Origin: Betaproteobacteria bacterium TMED41
GTDB taxonomy: Bacteria > Pseudomonadota > Gammaproteobacteria > Burkholderiales > Burkholderiaceae_A
Reading direction: 5' to 3'
Assembly (NCBI GenBank): GCA_002167365.1
Contig: NHCU01000038.1
Span: forward strand, 33,559-73,362
DNA: 39,804 nucleotides
Part shown: positions 8,228 through 17,106 of the stretch, piece by piece
Position numbering within the stretch: the stretch's first letter is position 1
How the letters are laid out: the number at the start of each line of letters is the position of its first letter
The notes under the pieces: model-generated
What the model saw: the letters and a program-made list of their open reading frames with translations, nothing else
Database searches by the model: none
Told to the model about the DNA's origin: nothing
Made by a program: the position numbers and the translations under genes

Positions 8228-9772
8228 CTATTTTAAAAACAGGTTGTATGCAGTGTTTTTTGTCTCATTTACGTAATTATATCCCAATGATTTGAGAAAA
8301 ATGTTCAACTCGTCTGCTTCTCCAGTAGGTACTTGAAGACCCACCATGATTCTTCCAGTATCCGAACCATGATTTCGATAGTGAAACAAGGAAATATTCC
8401 AACCACTGTTCATTGAAGATAAGAATTTCATCAATGCTCCAGGCCTTTCTGGGAACTCAAACCTGTATAATTTTTCATTAGTGGCAAGTGTGGACCTTCC
8501 ACCGACCATATGCCTAACATGCAATTTAGATAGTTCATCATAGGTAAGGTCGTTGACAAGAAAACCCTCTTTTTTTAAAACTTTAATTACGACTTTCCCT
8601 TCCGCCCTATCTTTTACCTGAATGCCCACAAATACATTAGCAGAGGAATCGTTTGAAATTCTATAGTTGAACTCAGTAACATTTCTATTTTCTATAAGAC
8701 TACAAAACTTTAAAAAACTTCCTCTTTCCTCGGGAAGCGTTACAGATAGGAGAGTTTCCTTTTCTTCGCCCAACTCAGATCTTTCAGAGATAAAACGAAG
8801 TCTGTCAAAGTTAATATTTGCTCCACAGGTAATTGCCACGATGTTTTTAGCTGAGATTTTGTTCAAATTGACCCATTTTTTTAGTCCAGCTAATGCTAGG
8901 GCACCTGCAGGTTCTTGGATACATCTGGTGTCTTCAAATATATCTTTAATAGCAGCACAGACTTCATCAGTATTTACTAAGATCATTTCATCAACTACGA
9001 TTTTTGATAGCTTGAAAGTTTTTTTTCCGACTTGTTTTACTGCTGTTCCATCGGAGAATAGCCCTACATTTTTTAGTAAAATTCTTTTTTTACATCTTAG
9101 TGACTTAGTCATTGCATCTGAGTCTTCAGTTTGAACACCAATAATTTTTATATAAGGTCGCACAGCTTTGATATAGGCTCCTACCCCAGAAATTAGCCCT
9201 CCCCCACCAACTGCAACAAAGATAGCTTCAAGATCACTTGAACTTTGTCTTAAAATTTCCATTCCAACTGTCCCTTGTCCTGCAATAACGTCATCATCGT
9301 CAAATGGATGAATAAAGACTAATTTTTCTTTGTTGCCTACCTGCATTGCATACTCATAAGCGTCAGAGTATGAATCACCTGAAATGATAATTTTGGAACC
9401 AAGTTGTTTTACTGCTTCGACTTTTACTCTTGGAGTGGTGTTTGGCATCACTATAGTAGAAGAAATTCCGAGCCTATTAGCTGCCAAACTTACACCTTGT
9501 GCATGATTGCCGGCAGAAGCAGCAATGATACCTTTCTTGAGATCTTTTGCATCAAGATTTACGATTTTGTTATAAGCTCCTCTTATTTTGAAAGAAAATG
9601 TTGGCTGAGTGTCCTCTCTTTTCAGAAAGATTTTATTGTTTAATTTCTCACTCAGATTGGTTGCAAAATCAAGGGGAGTTTCTTTAGCAACATCATAGAC
9701 ATTTGAGTCGAGTATTTTTTTTAAATAAAAATTTAAAACATTATTTGTTTGAATCTTTTTCATGTTTTTCAT
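8228..9772 (-). CDS. ilvA: Threonine ammonia-lyase, biosynthetic (long form with C-terminal ACT-like repeats)
   Basis: IlvA deaminates threonine to 2-oxobutanoate for isoleucine synthesis using PLP. The catalytic domain covers about residues 15-325, with K62 in FSFKIRG as the PLP lysine, the SAGNHAQGV loop and the GGGGLISGV phosphate-binding loop. Two ACT-like repeats follow (about 335-420 and 425-510), as in feedback-regulated long IlvA. The length of 514 is standard for that form. Two possible ATG starts exist, at 9772 and 9763. Either one overlaps the end of phoR (stop at 9741), so translation may be coupled to it. Confidence 0.95.
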   Translation of the reverse strand: MKNMKKIQTNNVLNFYLKKILDSNVYDVAKETPLDFATNLSEKLNNKIFLKREDTQPTFSFKIRGAYNKIVNLDAKDLKKGIIAASAGNHAQGVSLAANRLGISSTIVMPNTTPRVKVEAVKQLGSKIIISGDSYSDAYEYAMQVGNKEKLVFIHPFDDDDVIAGQGTVGMEILRQSSSDLEAIFVAVGGGGLISGVGAYIKAVRPYIKIIGVQTEDSDAMTKSLRCKKRILLKNVGLFSDGTAVKQVGKKTFKLSKIVVDEMILVNTDEVCAAIKDIFEDTRCIQEPAGALALAGLKKWVNLNKISAKNIVAITCGANINFDRLRFISERSELGEEKETLLSVTLPEERGSFLKFCSLIENRNVTEFNYRISNDSSANVFVGIQVKDRAEGKVVIKVLKKEGFLVNDLTYDELSKLHVRHMVGGRSTLATNEKLYRFEFPERPGALMKFLSSMNSGWNISLFHYRNHGSDTGRIMVGLQVPTGEADELNIFLKSLGYNYVNETKNTAYNLFLK

Positions 9773-11162
9773 TAATTTTTTTAATTCTTTCAGATGGAAA
9801 AATTATTTTAAAAGTACTTCCTTTCCCTATTTTGCTCTCAATTTTTAATTTTGACTCATGTTTTAAAGCAATATTTTTCACTATTGAAAGTCCCAGTCCT
9901 GTTCCACCACTTTTTTGTGAGCGTGATTTTTCAACTCTATAAAAACGTTCCGATATGAATGGTAAGTGATGAGCCTCAATACCTGGGCCAGTATCAGTTA
10001 CCTTAAATATACCTTCCTGATTTGTATTAACTTGCCAGGAGATTTGAATTTCTCCACCTGGCTCAGTATAGGTAATAGAGTTATTTATAAGGTTCCAGAA
10101 AGCGCTAAAAACTTGCTCATAATTTCCAAGCAGGTTAAATTTTTTTTCGTTATTTAATGTTACTTGATGACGATTTTTGCTGATTTGAAGTGTAACTTCT
10201 AACATTTTACAAAATAGACTTTCTAGGTCAACTTCGATGCGAGTCGCGGAAATTTGCTGGGTGTCTAATCGAGACAAAACTAACAAATCGCGAACTAAAT
10301 TTTCCATTCTACAAGTTTGTTGAGACATCTCTTTCAACATAGACTGTGTTTTTTTTTTGTCCAAAGGAACTTCAATCATTGTTTCTATGAAGCCACTCAG
10401 TATTGTTAACGGAGTTTTTAACTCATGTGAAACATTTGCAACAAAGTCTTTTTTGGAGGATTCAAGCCTTTTTAATTTGGTAATATCTCTACAGATCAAA
10501 AGTCTCTCGTTTTCGTCATAGGGTAGAATTTGCAATTCTATTACGCGATTTTCAACGGGTAAATTTTCTAAAATTATTGACTCAGACCAATCTTTTTTTT
10601 GGAGAAACTCGTCGAAACTGGGGTTTCTAATTATATTTATTATATTTTTACCTAAGTCATAATCAGATCTAATGCTCAGATAACTTTCAGCTTTAGGCGT
10701 GGCGAAAACAATTTGGTTGTTGTTATCAATAATTACCACTCCATCAGGCATAGCCTCAGTAGATCTTTTAAATCCTGCAAGCTTTTTATTTAAAGTTTCT
10801 TGTTGATGAGTAACCGACCTAATCAATCGAGTAATTTCAGCATGAATGAGATCATAGATTCCAATGCTACCGTGATAATTTTTTTTAGTTGGGTTGTTGA
10901 TCCATTTAGCAATTTTTTGTAATTCCCAATATTGAAATATTAACCAGGAAATAAGAAGAATTATTGCTGTAATAAAACCTAATTCTACTGAAAAAGTTTT
11001 ACCAATAATTAAACTTGTTGCAAAAATTGCAAGAATTGAAAAAAATACCCGAGACCAAAAACTTAAAAATGAATTTGAGTGAATACTACCTTTTGTTTTT
11101 AGTAAAATTTCACTTTCTGTCTTAAGCTTTTTTTGTTGGGCTTTGTGTAAATCTGTATCCAC
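9741..11162 (-). CDS. phoR: Phosphate regulon sensor histidine kinase PhoR
   Basis: This 473-residue membrane kinase has two transmembrane helices near the N terminus (about 39-55 and 61-77) with almost no periplasmic loop. A PAS-like segment (about 131-230) follows. The HisKA domain has the phospho-accepting H246 in VSHELKTPL, and the ATPase domain has GTGLGLSIVK. The near absence of a sensory loop is typical of PhoR, which senses through the Pst/PhoU system. The start is a GTG at 11162-11160. No other start codon occurs before the first membrane helix, so the 41-bp overlap with phoB is probably real. No phoU or pst gene is in the window. Confidence 0.93.
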   Translation of the reverse strand: MDTDLHKAQQKKLKTESEILLKTKGSIHSNSFLSFWSRVFFSILAIFATSLIIGKTFSVELGFITAIILLISWLIFQYWELQKIAKWINNPTKKNYHGSIGIYDLIHAEITRLIRSVTHQQETLNKKLAGFKRSTEAMPDGVVIIDNNNQIVFATPKAESYLSIRSDYDLGKNIINIIRNPSFDEFLQKKDWSESIILENLPVENRVIELQILPYDENERLLICRDITKLKRLESSKKDFVANVSHELKTPLTILSGFIETMIEVPLDKKKTQSMLKEMSQQTCRMENLVRDLLVLSRLDTQQISATRIEVDLESLFCKMLEVTLQISKNRHQVTLNNEKKFNLLGNYEQVFSAFWNLINNSITYTEPGGEIQISWQVNTNQEGIFKVTDTGPGIEAHHLPFISERFYRVEKSRSQKSGGTGLGLSIVKNIALKHESKLKIESKIGKGSTFKIIFPSERIKKINEKHEKDSNK

Positions 11163-11823
11163 TGCCTCTTATGGTTTCAAGGTGTATGTGATGAGATGTC
11201 GGTATAAGTGCTTTTCTTAACCTTCGGATATGAACGTCAACCGTTCTCTCTTCGACAAAAATATGGTCTCCCCAAACATGATCGAGCAGTTGGCTTCTAC
11301 TATGAACTCTTTCTGAGTGTGTCAAAAAAAAATGGAGAAGTCTGAATTCAGTCGGGCCAAGAGACAGAGATTTATCATTTGCAGTTATTCTGTGAGTTGA
11401 AGGATCTAAAACAATACCGGACATTGAGACACAATCATCTGTTAGTTGTGGAGCCCTTCTTCTGAGAACGGCTTTGATACGGGCTACTAACTCTTTAGGG
11501 GAAAAGGGCTTAGTTATATAGTCATCAGCACCACTTTCCAACCCCTCTATTTTGTCCTCTTCACAAGTCCTAGCGGTTAGCATTATTATTGGAACTAATT
11601 TTGTTCTATCACAAGTTCTTAAATGTTTTGCATATTGAGAACCATTTGTACCCGGGAGCATCCAATCTAATAAAATAAGATCTGGTAACTCTAGTTTAAT
11701 TAACGCTTCAGCCTGACTCGTGTCCATTGCGCGAAGAACTTTATGGCCAGCATAAGTTAAATTGACCGCAATAATTTCGGAGATTGCTGGTTCGTCTTCG
11801 ATGACTAATATATTACAATTCAT
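11122..11823 (-). CDS. phoB: Phosphate regulon response regulator PhoB
   Basis: This 233-residue OmpR-type regulator has a receiver domain with the acidic pair E9/D10, phospho-acceptor D53 (LLDWMLPG) and K105 (ITKPFSPKEL). A C-terminal winged-helix DNA-binding domain follows, ending in HIRRLRKAL and RGSGYRF. It is paired with phoR by a 41-bp overlap. The divergent DUF971 gene starts only 33 bp away. I did not find a Pho box in that short interval. Confidence 0.95.
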   Translation of the reverse strand: MNCNILVIEDEPAISEIIAVNLTYAGHKVLRAMDTSQAEALIKLELPDLILLDWMLPGTNGSQYAKHLRTCDRTKLVPIIMLTARTCEEDKIEGLESGADDYITKPFSPKELVARIKAVLRRRAPQLTDDCVSMSGIVLDPSTHRITANDKSLSLGPTEFRLLHFFLTHSERVHSRSQLLDHVWGDHIFVEERTVDVHIRRLRKALIPTSHHIHLETIRGSGYRFTQSPTKKA

Positions 11824-11856
11824 AATTATAAACTATTATAGAAATATTACATGTAA

Positions 11857-12279
11857 ATGACAAATGAAAAAGTAGAAGACATACCTTCAGAAATTGTTGT
11901 CAATCAAAAACAATCATGTCTTGAATTTTTATTTTCACAAGGCAACAATCGCACTTTATCTTTTGAGTTTTTAAGAGTTCATTCCCCCTCCGCTGAGGTA
12001 GTTGGGCATGGTAAAGGACAAGAGGTTGTCCAAGTAGGAAAAAAAGATGTCAAAATAGTAAAACTTGAGCACATTGGGAATTATGGTGTGAAACCCAAAT
12101 TTTCTGACGATCATAATACCGGAATATACTCATGGTCTTATTTGTCTTGGTTACTGGACAACAAAGATTTATTATGGGATAAATATTTAAAAAAGCTAGA
12201 GGATATTGGTGCTTCAAGAATTAAGGATGAGCTTCAGCCTAATTTAAAAAATACAGATGGTGAATTCAAAAAAAAATAA
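11857..12279 (+). CDS. DUF971 (gamma-butyrobetaine hydroxylase-like N-terminal domain) protein
   Basis: This 140-residue protein matches DUF971, a small domain also found at the N terminus of gamma-butyrobetaine hydroxylases. The signature runs LRVHSPSAEVVGHGKG, VKIVKLEHIGNYGVK, then GIYSWSYLSWL. Stand-alone members are common in betaproteobacteria next to ubiE, as here, but their function is not established, so I infer none. The start has no obvious ribosome-binding site and lies 33 bp from the phoB start. The tail is charged and runs into ubiE, whose first possible start overlaps it by 23 bp. Confidence 0.85.
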   Translation: MTNEKVEDIPSEIVVNQKQSCLEFLFSQGNNRTLSFEFLRVHSPSAEVVGHGKGQEVVQVGKKDVKIVKLEHIGNYGVKPKFSDDHNTGIYSWSYLSWLLDNKDLLWDKYLKKLEDIGASRIKDELQPNLKNTDGEFKKK

Positions 12280-13009
12280 AAAAATGGTGGATTTTGGTTT
12301 TCAAGCAGTGCCTGCCTCAGAGAAAGAAAAATTAGTCAACGAGGTATTTAATGATGTGGCAGATAAATATGATCTGATGAATGATCTGTCATCATTTGGA
12401 TTACACCGCTTATGGAAAAAACAAGCAGTTAAATTAATGAACTTAAGCCTCGGAGATGTTGTCCTAGATGTGGCTTCTGGTACAGGTGACATGGCTTATT
12501 CCATATCAAAAAAAATCGGTACTAGCGGTTCAATAATCGTCTCAGATATTAACAATAAGATGCTTTTAAATGGGAGGGATAGGTTGTTAGATAAAGGCGT
12601 GGATTCTTTCGCAATCAATTGTAGTGCAGAATCATTACCATTTAAAGATTCAACTTTTGATAAGGTTTCTATTGCTTTTGGGCTTAGAAACATCACCAAA
12701 AAAGCAGTTGCATTGAAAGAAATGAATCGCGTTCTCAAGCCTAGTGGAAAATTGGTTATTTTGGAATTTTCCAAAATCATTAAATCAGTTGCACCCATAT
12801 ATGATTGGTACTCATTTAATGTGATGCCACTAGTCGGTGAGCGAGTTGCTGGAACAAGAAATGCATATAAATATTTGGCTGAGTCCATAAGACAATATCC
12901 AACTCCTGAAGAGGTATCGAATTTGATTCTGGGGGCGGGTTTTTTGTCTGCTCGTTTTCAAACAATGTCATTTGGAGTTGTCTCAATTCATCAAGCCATT
13001 TCTGGTTGA
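12257..13009 (+). CDS. ubiE: Ubiquinone/menaquinone C-methyltransferase UbiE
   Basis: UbiE performs the SAM-dependent C-methylation of the ubiquinone (and demethylmenaquinone) ring. The family patterns are clear: FGFQAV near the N terminus, KYDLMNDLSSFGLHRLWK, SAM motif LDVASGTGD, the segment VSIAFGLRN, and LKPSGKLVILEFSK. The first ATG at 12257 gives 250 residues and overlaps the DUF971 gene. A second ATG at 12284 would begin MVDFGFQ and give 241 residues, and neither has a strong Shine-Dalgarno site. The gene order DUF971-ubiE-Tim44-ubiJ supports a role in ubiquinone synthesis. Confidence 0.95.
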   Translation: MVNSKKNKKMVDFGFQAVPASEKEKLVNEVFNDVADKYDLMNDLSSFGLHRLWKKQAVKLMNLSLGDVVLDVASGTGDMAYSISKKIGTSGSIIVSDINNKMLLNGRDRLLDKGVDSFAINCSAESLPFKDSTFDKVSIAFGLRNITKKAVALKEMNRVLKPSGKLVILEFSKIIKSVAPIYDWYSFNVMPLVGERVAGTRNAYKYLAESIRQYPTPEEVSNLILGAGFLSARFQTMSFGVVSIHQAISG

Positions 13010-13028
13010 ACTATTATTAGGAAATTTT

Positions 13029-13922
13029 ATGAACAACATACAATTTAAAGTTTTCAACTTTTTTTTAATTTTAATTTTTTTTACTGTTTCATTATTTCTA
13101 GCAGTTGAATCTGCTGAGGCCAGAAGAATGGGTTTTGGTAGATCTATTGGAAAACCCCCTCCTATGAAACGTCAAATGATTCCCCCATCTCAAGGTGTAA
13201 AAAAGTCGGTGGACAAAACACCCGTGAAAGGAGTTAGTGCGGCTAATAATAAAACTCGAGGAGGTTTTATGGGACCTTTAGCAGGATTAGCTGCTGGATT
13301 AGGATTAGCTGCATTGGCTTCTTACTTGGGCATTGGCTCAGAATTGATGGGATTTCTCTTAATACTATTGGCAATTGCTGCTATTTATTTTGTTGTAAGG
13401 TTTTTTTTGCGAAGCATGCAAAATAATCCCTCTTATGAGGGTGTTCCATCAAATTTAAACAGGGAAATTACTAGTGAGACTATTGGTTTAAAAACTGGTG
13501 CACCGAGTACTATTTTGCGTGAGGCAAGTAATGAGGTTTCACAAGATGAAATAGATAATTTTTTAGAAAATTCAAAAAAACAATTTGTTGAAATACAAAA
13601 GATCTGGGACTCTGGAAATGTCGAAAATTTGAAAAATTTTTGCACTGAAGACTTAATTTTGCAACTTAGTGATCAAATAAAAGAAAAAATTAATGAGGCA
13701 AGCAAATCATCAATAACTCAATTGAATGCGACCTGGGAAGGTATGGATTCTTATACAAACGATGATGGAACCGAATATGAGGAAGTATATATTTTGTTCT
13801 CAGGAATGATTAGAGAGCAAGAAAATGGTTTGACTAATCAATTTTCGGAGACTTGGACCTTGCAAAGAATAAAATCTACCAGTGATGGCTGGCTCATAGC
13901 TGGAATAACCCAAGTAAACTAA
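13029..13922 (+). CDS. Tim44-like domain protein, exported or membrane-bound
   Basis: This 297-residue protein starts at the ATG at 13029, which has AGGAAA just upstream. An in-frame ATG at 12972 inside ubiE has no such site and would bury the leader. The protein begins with a hydrophobic signal segment (about 8-28) followed by AEARRMGFGRS, a pattern typical of bacterial Tim44-domain proteins. A glycine/alanine-rich stretch (81-101) and a transmembrane helix (107-127) follow. The C-terminal Tim44/NTF2-like domain lies at about 180-297. The role of bacterial members is not settled. Position between ubiE and ubiJ is conserved in related bacteria. Confidence 0.85.
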   Translation: MNNIQFKVFNFFLILIFFTVSLFLAVESAEARRMGFGRSIGKPPPMKRQMIPPSQGVKKSVDKTPVKGVSAANNKTRGGFMGPLAGLAAGLGLAALASYLGIGSELMGFLLILLAIAAIYFVVRFFLRSMQNNPSYEGVPSNLNREITSETIGLKTGAPSTILREASNEVSQDEIDNFLENSKKQFVEIQKIWDSGNVENLKNFCTEDLILQLSDQIKEKINEASKSSITQLNATWEGMDSYTNDDGTEYEEVYILFSGMIREQENGLTNQFSETWTLQRIKSTSDGWLIAGITQVN

Positions 13923-13926
13923 TTCC

Positions 13927-14571
13927 GTGATTAAGCTTTTGCCAGGATTGCGGGATTTTATAAATTTAAAAATAGAGGACAATCCAGAGCTGTGGAGCAA
14001 TCTTAAAAAATTTAAAAATACCTTCATTCATATCCGTTTTGTTGACAAACCATTAAGAGATTATTATTTGGTCTTCAGTATTGATGGAGACGGGTTGCTA
14101 AAGTCCTCGTCCATCAACAACGCTAAAGAATTCGAACATGGGAATTCACCTATGGAGAGTTCAGCAGTAGATATTGTTGTCAGTTTAGATAATGCTTACT
14201 TCACTAATGTTGGTAAGGAGTTTGTGGGATGGGGTTTTGATTTTAACAAATCAGATTTACCGGATGCAAATGTTTTTACATCCGGATTAAAAATCGAAGG
14301 TGACGCCAGCACCATTCAGGAACTAGCTCCACTACTAGAATTAATCCTAAGTGACTTATCACCTCTTGCAAGTTACATAAAAAAATCGTCAGTAAATATG
14401 ACTATGAAAAATTTCTTTGAATATTATTTGCAAAAAGAGAAGACATTTTTGATTCGGGGTGATTTTGAGGACTTTGTAAAAAATGTTCGAATATTTAGAA
14501 ATGATATTGATAGAGTGAAAAAAAAAATAGAAATCTTGGGGGAAAAAGGTCAGTCAGTTGAAAATTTATGA
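13927..14571 (+). CDS. ubiJ: UbiJ-like SCP2-domain ubiquinone biosynthesis factor
   Basis: This 214-residue protein starts with GTG, 4 bp after the Tim44-like gene. It resembles UbiJ, whose SCP2 lipid-binding domain helps hold ubiquinone intermediates in the aerobic Ubi complex. The N-terminal part includes a LVFSIDGDGLL-like strand and a segment on gene-dosed residues 60-140 that fits SCP2, and the C terminus is helical and charged. The assignment leans on its place after ubiE. In E. coli and many others ubiB follows ubiJ, but here the next gene is bioY on the other strand. Its last 22 bases overlap bioY. Confidence 0.75.
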   Translation: MIKLLPGLRDFINLKIEDNPELWSNLKKFKNTFIHIRFVDKPLRDYYLVFSIDGDGLLKSSSINNAKEFEHGNSPMESSAVDIVVSLDNAYFTNVGKEFVGWGFDFNKSDLPDANVFTSGLKIEGDASTIQELAPLLELILSDLSPLASYIKKSSVNMTMKNFFEYYLQKEKTFLIRGDFEDFVKNVRIFRNDIDRVKKKIEILGEKGQSVENL

Positions 14572-15107
14572 TTTAACTTACTAGTAATGAATGCTGCTAG
14601 GAAACATTTTATGATGTCTCCTGGAATAAATGCCAAAGTAAGGTATGAAGCTTGAAGAAAGTTTAATTCAGTGATTAAAACTAATCCAATAATTCCGCAT
14701 GCATGGATAGTTATTATTCCGCCAATGAAGCAAGCAAATACAGACGCTAAATAAATTTTAAGATGGTTCTTAAGAACTGCAAAAATTATGGATATGGTGC
14801 CAGCTCCTATAATCCACCCAAATAAGTATCCCGCTGAGGGGGCAAAAAAAACCGAAATACCCCCTCTTCCTCCAGACAAAAGTGGAGCACCGATAAGTAC
14901 CAACATTAAAAAAATACCGACAGAATAGATTGAGTTTCTATACGAAAGTAAGGTCCCTGACAACATAACTCCTAAAGTTTGGGCAGTAATTGGAACACCT
15001 GGCAAAAAAGGCAAATCAATTTTTGGGATGAGACCAAGAACAGAAATTATCGCCACATGACTGGCAATTTGGACTTGATCAAGATATTTATTCAATTTTT
15101 CCTTCAA
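14550..15107 (-). CDS. bioY: BioY family biotin transporter (ECF S component)
   Basis: BioY is the substrate-binding membrane subunit of ECF-type biotin uptake. The 185-residue protein is almost entirely hydrophobic, with about six membrane segments. It carries the family signature LLSGGRGGISVFFAPSAGYL and PFLPGVPITAQTLGVML. No bioM or bioN is nearby, so it may act alone or with a shared energising module. The frame opens with TTG at 15107. A second TTG at 15095 has AAGGAA directly upstream and may be the true start. It overlaps pgi by 20 bp and, at its 3' end, the convergent ubiJ by 22 bp. Confidence 0.9.
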   Translation of the reverse strand: MKEKLNKYLDQVQIASHVAIISVLGLIPKIDLPFLPGVPITAQTLGVMLSGTLLSYRNSIYSVGIFLMLVLIGAPLLSGGRGGISVFFAPSAGYLFGWIIGAGTISIIFAVLKNHLKIYLASVFACFIGGIITIHACGIIGLVLITELNFLQASYLTLAFIPGDIIKCFLAAFITSKLNHKFSTD

Positions 15108-16584
15108 ACCTTTTGAGTAGAAGTTTTTTCCCGAGTTCTACACCAGGTTGATCAAAGGGGTTTATGTTCCATATGCATGCTAAGACAAAAATTTTATGCT
15201 CTTGCATTGACAACAAGGAACCGAGCGTTTGAGGGGTGATTTCATCGAGACAAAAAATAGTTGATGGTCGGTTTCCAAAAAAGTTATTTTTTTTATCTCC
15301 AAAAAAAAGTGCATCTGCTTGGGCTTTTAAACTAGAGAGCATAAAAGCAGAATACAGATCATTGCTTTTATCAACACAACTAGATTCTTTTAGACCATAG
15401 AAATCTATAGGAATAATTTCTTTGCCCTGGTGGAGAAGTTGAAAGTAGGCATGCTGACCCTCAATACCTGGTCCTCCCCAAACTATCTGTCCGGTTTTGA
15501 ACTGACACAATTCTCCATTTGTGTGTACATTCTTACCCAAAGACTCCATGTCTAATTGTTGAAGGTATGTAACCAATTGGTCTAATTTTGAGGAATAAGT
15601 GGCAACAACGTAAGATGGAATATTAAGAAAGCTTCTATTCCATAACGATATTAGAGCAGAAAGTATTGGCAAATTTAATGAGAAATCCGTATTTAAAAAG
15701 TGATCATCCATTTCTTTTGCACCATTTAAAAATTCCCGAAATTTTTTTGTTCCAATGCTGATCGCTAGGGGAAGCCCCATAGATGACCAAACTGAAAACC
15801 TTCCTCTAATCCAATCCCAAATCCGAAAAGTGTAATTCTCTAAATAGCCTTCGGATCTACTTTTGGCCAAATTAGCAGTAACAACTGAGAAGTGTTTTTT
15901 TAAGTCACTATTTGAACAACCCTGAGTAAGCATCCATCTGCGGGCATAATTTTTTAAAATTAAAATTTCGGGAGTTTTGAAGGACTTACTTTGAATTAAA
16001 AAAAGGGTCTCACTTGGCTTTAGCTTTTGTAAAATCTCATTAAAATAACAACAATCTGGATTAGAAACAAAAAAAAGATTTATCATTTTGGAATTATCAT
16101 TTGATTTAAGCGCTTCTGTTGCAAACTTAGGACCCAAAACCGAGCCTCCTAATCCAAGAACAACTACATTTTTAATTGGATTGTTTCTCCACCCTAAAAT
16201 CTTGGAACTCCTTAATTGATCGGCAAAAAAAAGAAATTTTTCTAATTCGTACTCCACCTCACCTTTGATTTGATTTTCTAGTATTGGAGATTTTTTCCCC
16301 GCCCTCAAAACCGTATGAGAAAATGTAGCCTTGTTTTTGGTGGAATAAAACTCCAACATTTTTTGTTTTAATTGGGAATCTTCAGCTAAAAAAATAAGTT
16401 TTTTTAATATTTTAGAGTTAATATTTTGTCTTGAAAAATCTACAGTGATACCGCATTTTTTTATTATGAATTGAGTAGCAAGTTTTTTTTCTTCATTTGC
16501 GACTGTTGATTTAATTTTTGTCGCTTCTTCAATCAAATCAAGCCATGTTTTTTTTTCATTTGGAAGTTGAGTATTATTGGTCAA
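15088..16584 (-). CDS. pgi: Glucose-6-phosphate isomerase
   Basis: Pgi interconverts glucose-6-phosphate and fructose-6-phosphate. The 498-residue protein shows the sugar-phosphate-binding region LGLGGSVLGPKF, the block GRFSVWSSMGLPLAISIG and the signature WGGPGIEGQHAYFQLLHQG. These are somewhat divergent from the E. coli type (for example GGSVLGP where GGSDLGP is common), but the catalytic segments are all present. The start is TTG at 16584, with AGAG upstream and no in-frame ATG close by. It is transcribed away from panD and its 3' end overlaps bioY. Confidence 0.93.
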   Translation of the reverse strand: MTNNTQLPNEKKTWLDLIEEATKIKSTVANEEKKLATQFIIKKCGITVDFSRQNINSKILKKLIFLAEDSQLKQKMLEFYSTKNKATFSHTVLRAGKKSPILENQIKGEVEYELEKFLFFADQLRSSKILGWRNNPIKNVVVLGLGGSVLGPKFATEALKSNDNSKMINLFFVSNPDCCYFNEILQKLKPSETLFLIQSKSFKTPEILILKNYARRWMLTQGCSNSDLKKHFSVVTANLAKSRSEGYLENYTFRIWDWIRGRFSVWSSMGLPLAISIGTKKFREFLNGAKEMDDHFLNTDFSLNLPILSALISLWNRSFLNIPSYVVATYSSKLDQLVTYLQQLDMESLGKNVHTNGELCQFKTGQIVWGGPGIEGQHAYFQLLHQGKEIIPIDFYGLKESSCVDKSNDLYSAFMLSSLKAQADALFFGDKKNNFFGNRPSTIFCLDEITPQTLGSLLSMQEHKIFVLACIWNINPFDQPGVELGKKLLLKRFEGKIE

Positions 16585-16689
16585 ATTGTGTTTTCTCTTG
16601 TTTTCTTATTGCTGATTTATATGAATCAGTTCTAATGTAGGCGTTCAGGGTTAAAATTAGTATATATTTTACAAAAAAAAGAAAATTAA

Positions 16690-17040
16690 ATGAAAAAAAT
16701 CATGCTTGGAGCAAAAATTCATCGTGCAACCGTGACAGGGAACGATCTTCATTATGAGGGTTCATGCGCAATTGATGAAGATCTTATAGATGTAGCAGGC
16801 ATGAACCTCTTTGAGAAGATAGAAATATACAATATTAATACTGGCGAAAGATTTGAAACTTATATAATTGCAGCGCCTCGAGGGTCGGGAATTATTGCCC
16901 TAAATGGAGCTGCGGCTCGCAAGGCTGTTATCGGCGATTTGGTTATAGTTTGTAGTTACCTTACTCTAGACATCGATGAGGTTATCGCTCACAAGCCTAT
17001 AATAGTGTTGGTTGATGACAAAAATCGCCTTGTTAAATAA
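16690..17040 (+). CDS. panD: Aspartate 1-decarboxylase precursor
   Basis: PanD makes beta-alanine from aspartate for pantothenate synthesis. The 116-residue proenzyme contains the self-cleavage site G24-S25 in LHYEGSCAID. Cleavage there generates the pyruvoyl cofactor on the new N-terminal serine. The segment NGAAARKAVIGDLVIV is also typical. The ATG lies 105 bp from the divergent pgi start. A 66-bp gap separates it from pabBC; I see no terminator there, so the two may be co-transcribed. Confidence 0.95.
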   Translation: MKKIMLGAKIHRATVTGNDLHYEGSCAIDEDLIDVAGMNLFEKIEIYNINTGERFETYIIAAPRGSGIIALNGAAARKAVIGDLVIVCSYLTLDIDEVIAHKPIIVLVDDKNRLVK

Positions 17041-17106
17041 ATTTAATTTTATTTAAACTTCTGTACTAGAAACGAATTATGCTTATCTTCAAATTATTTA
17101 ATCAAT

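Noticed and set aside
8667..9134. Plus-strand open frame of 155 codons
   Set aside because: It is antisense to ilvA and shows no domain or ribosome-binding site of note.
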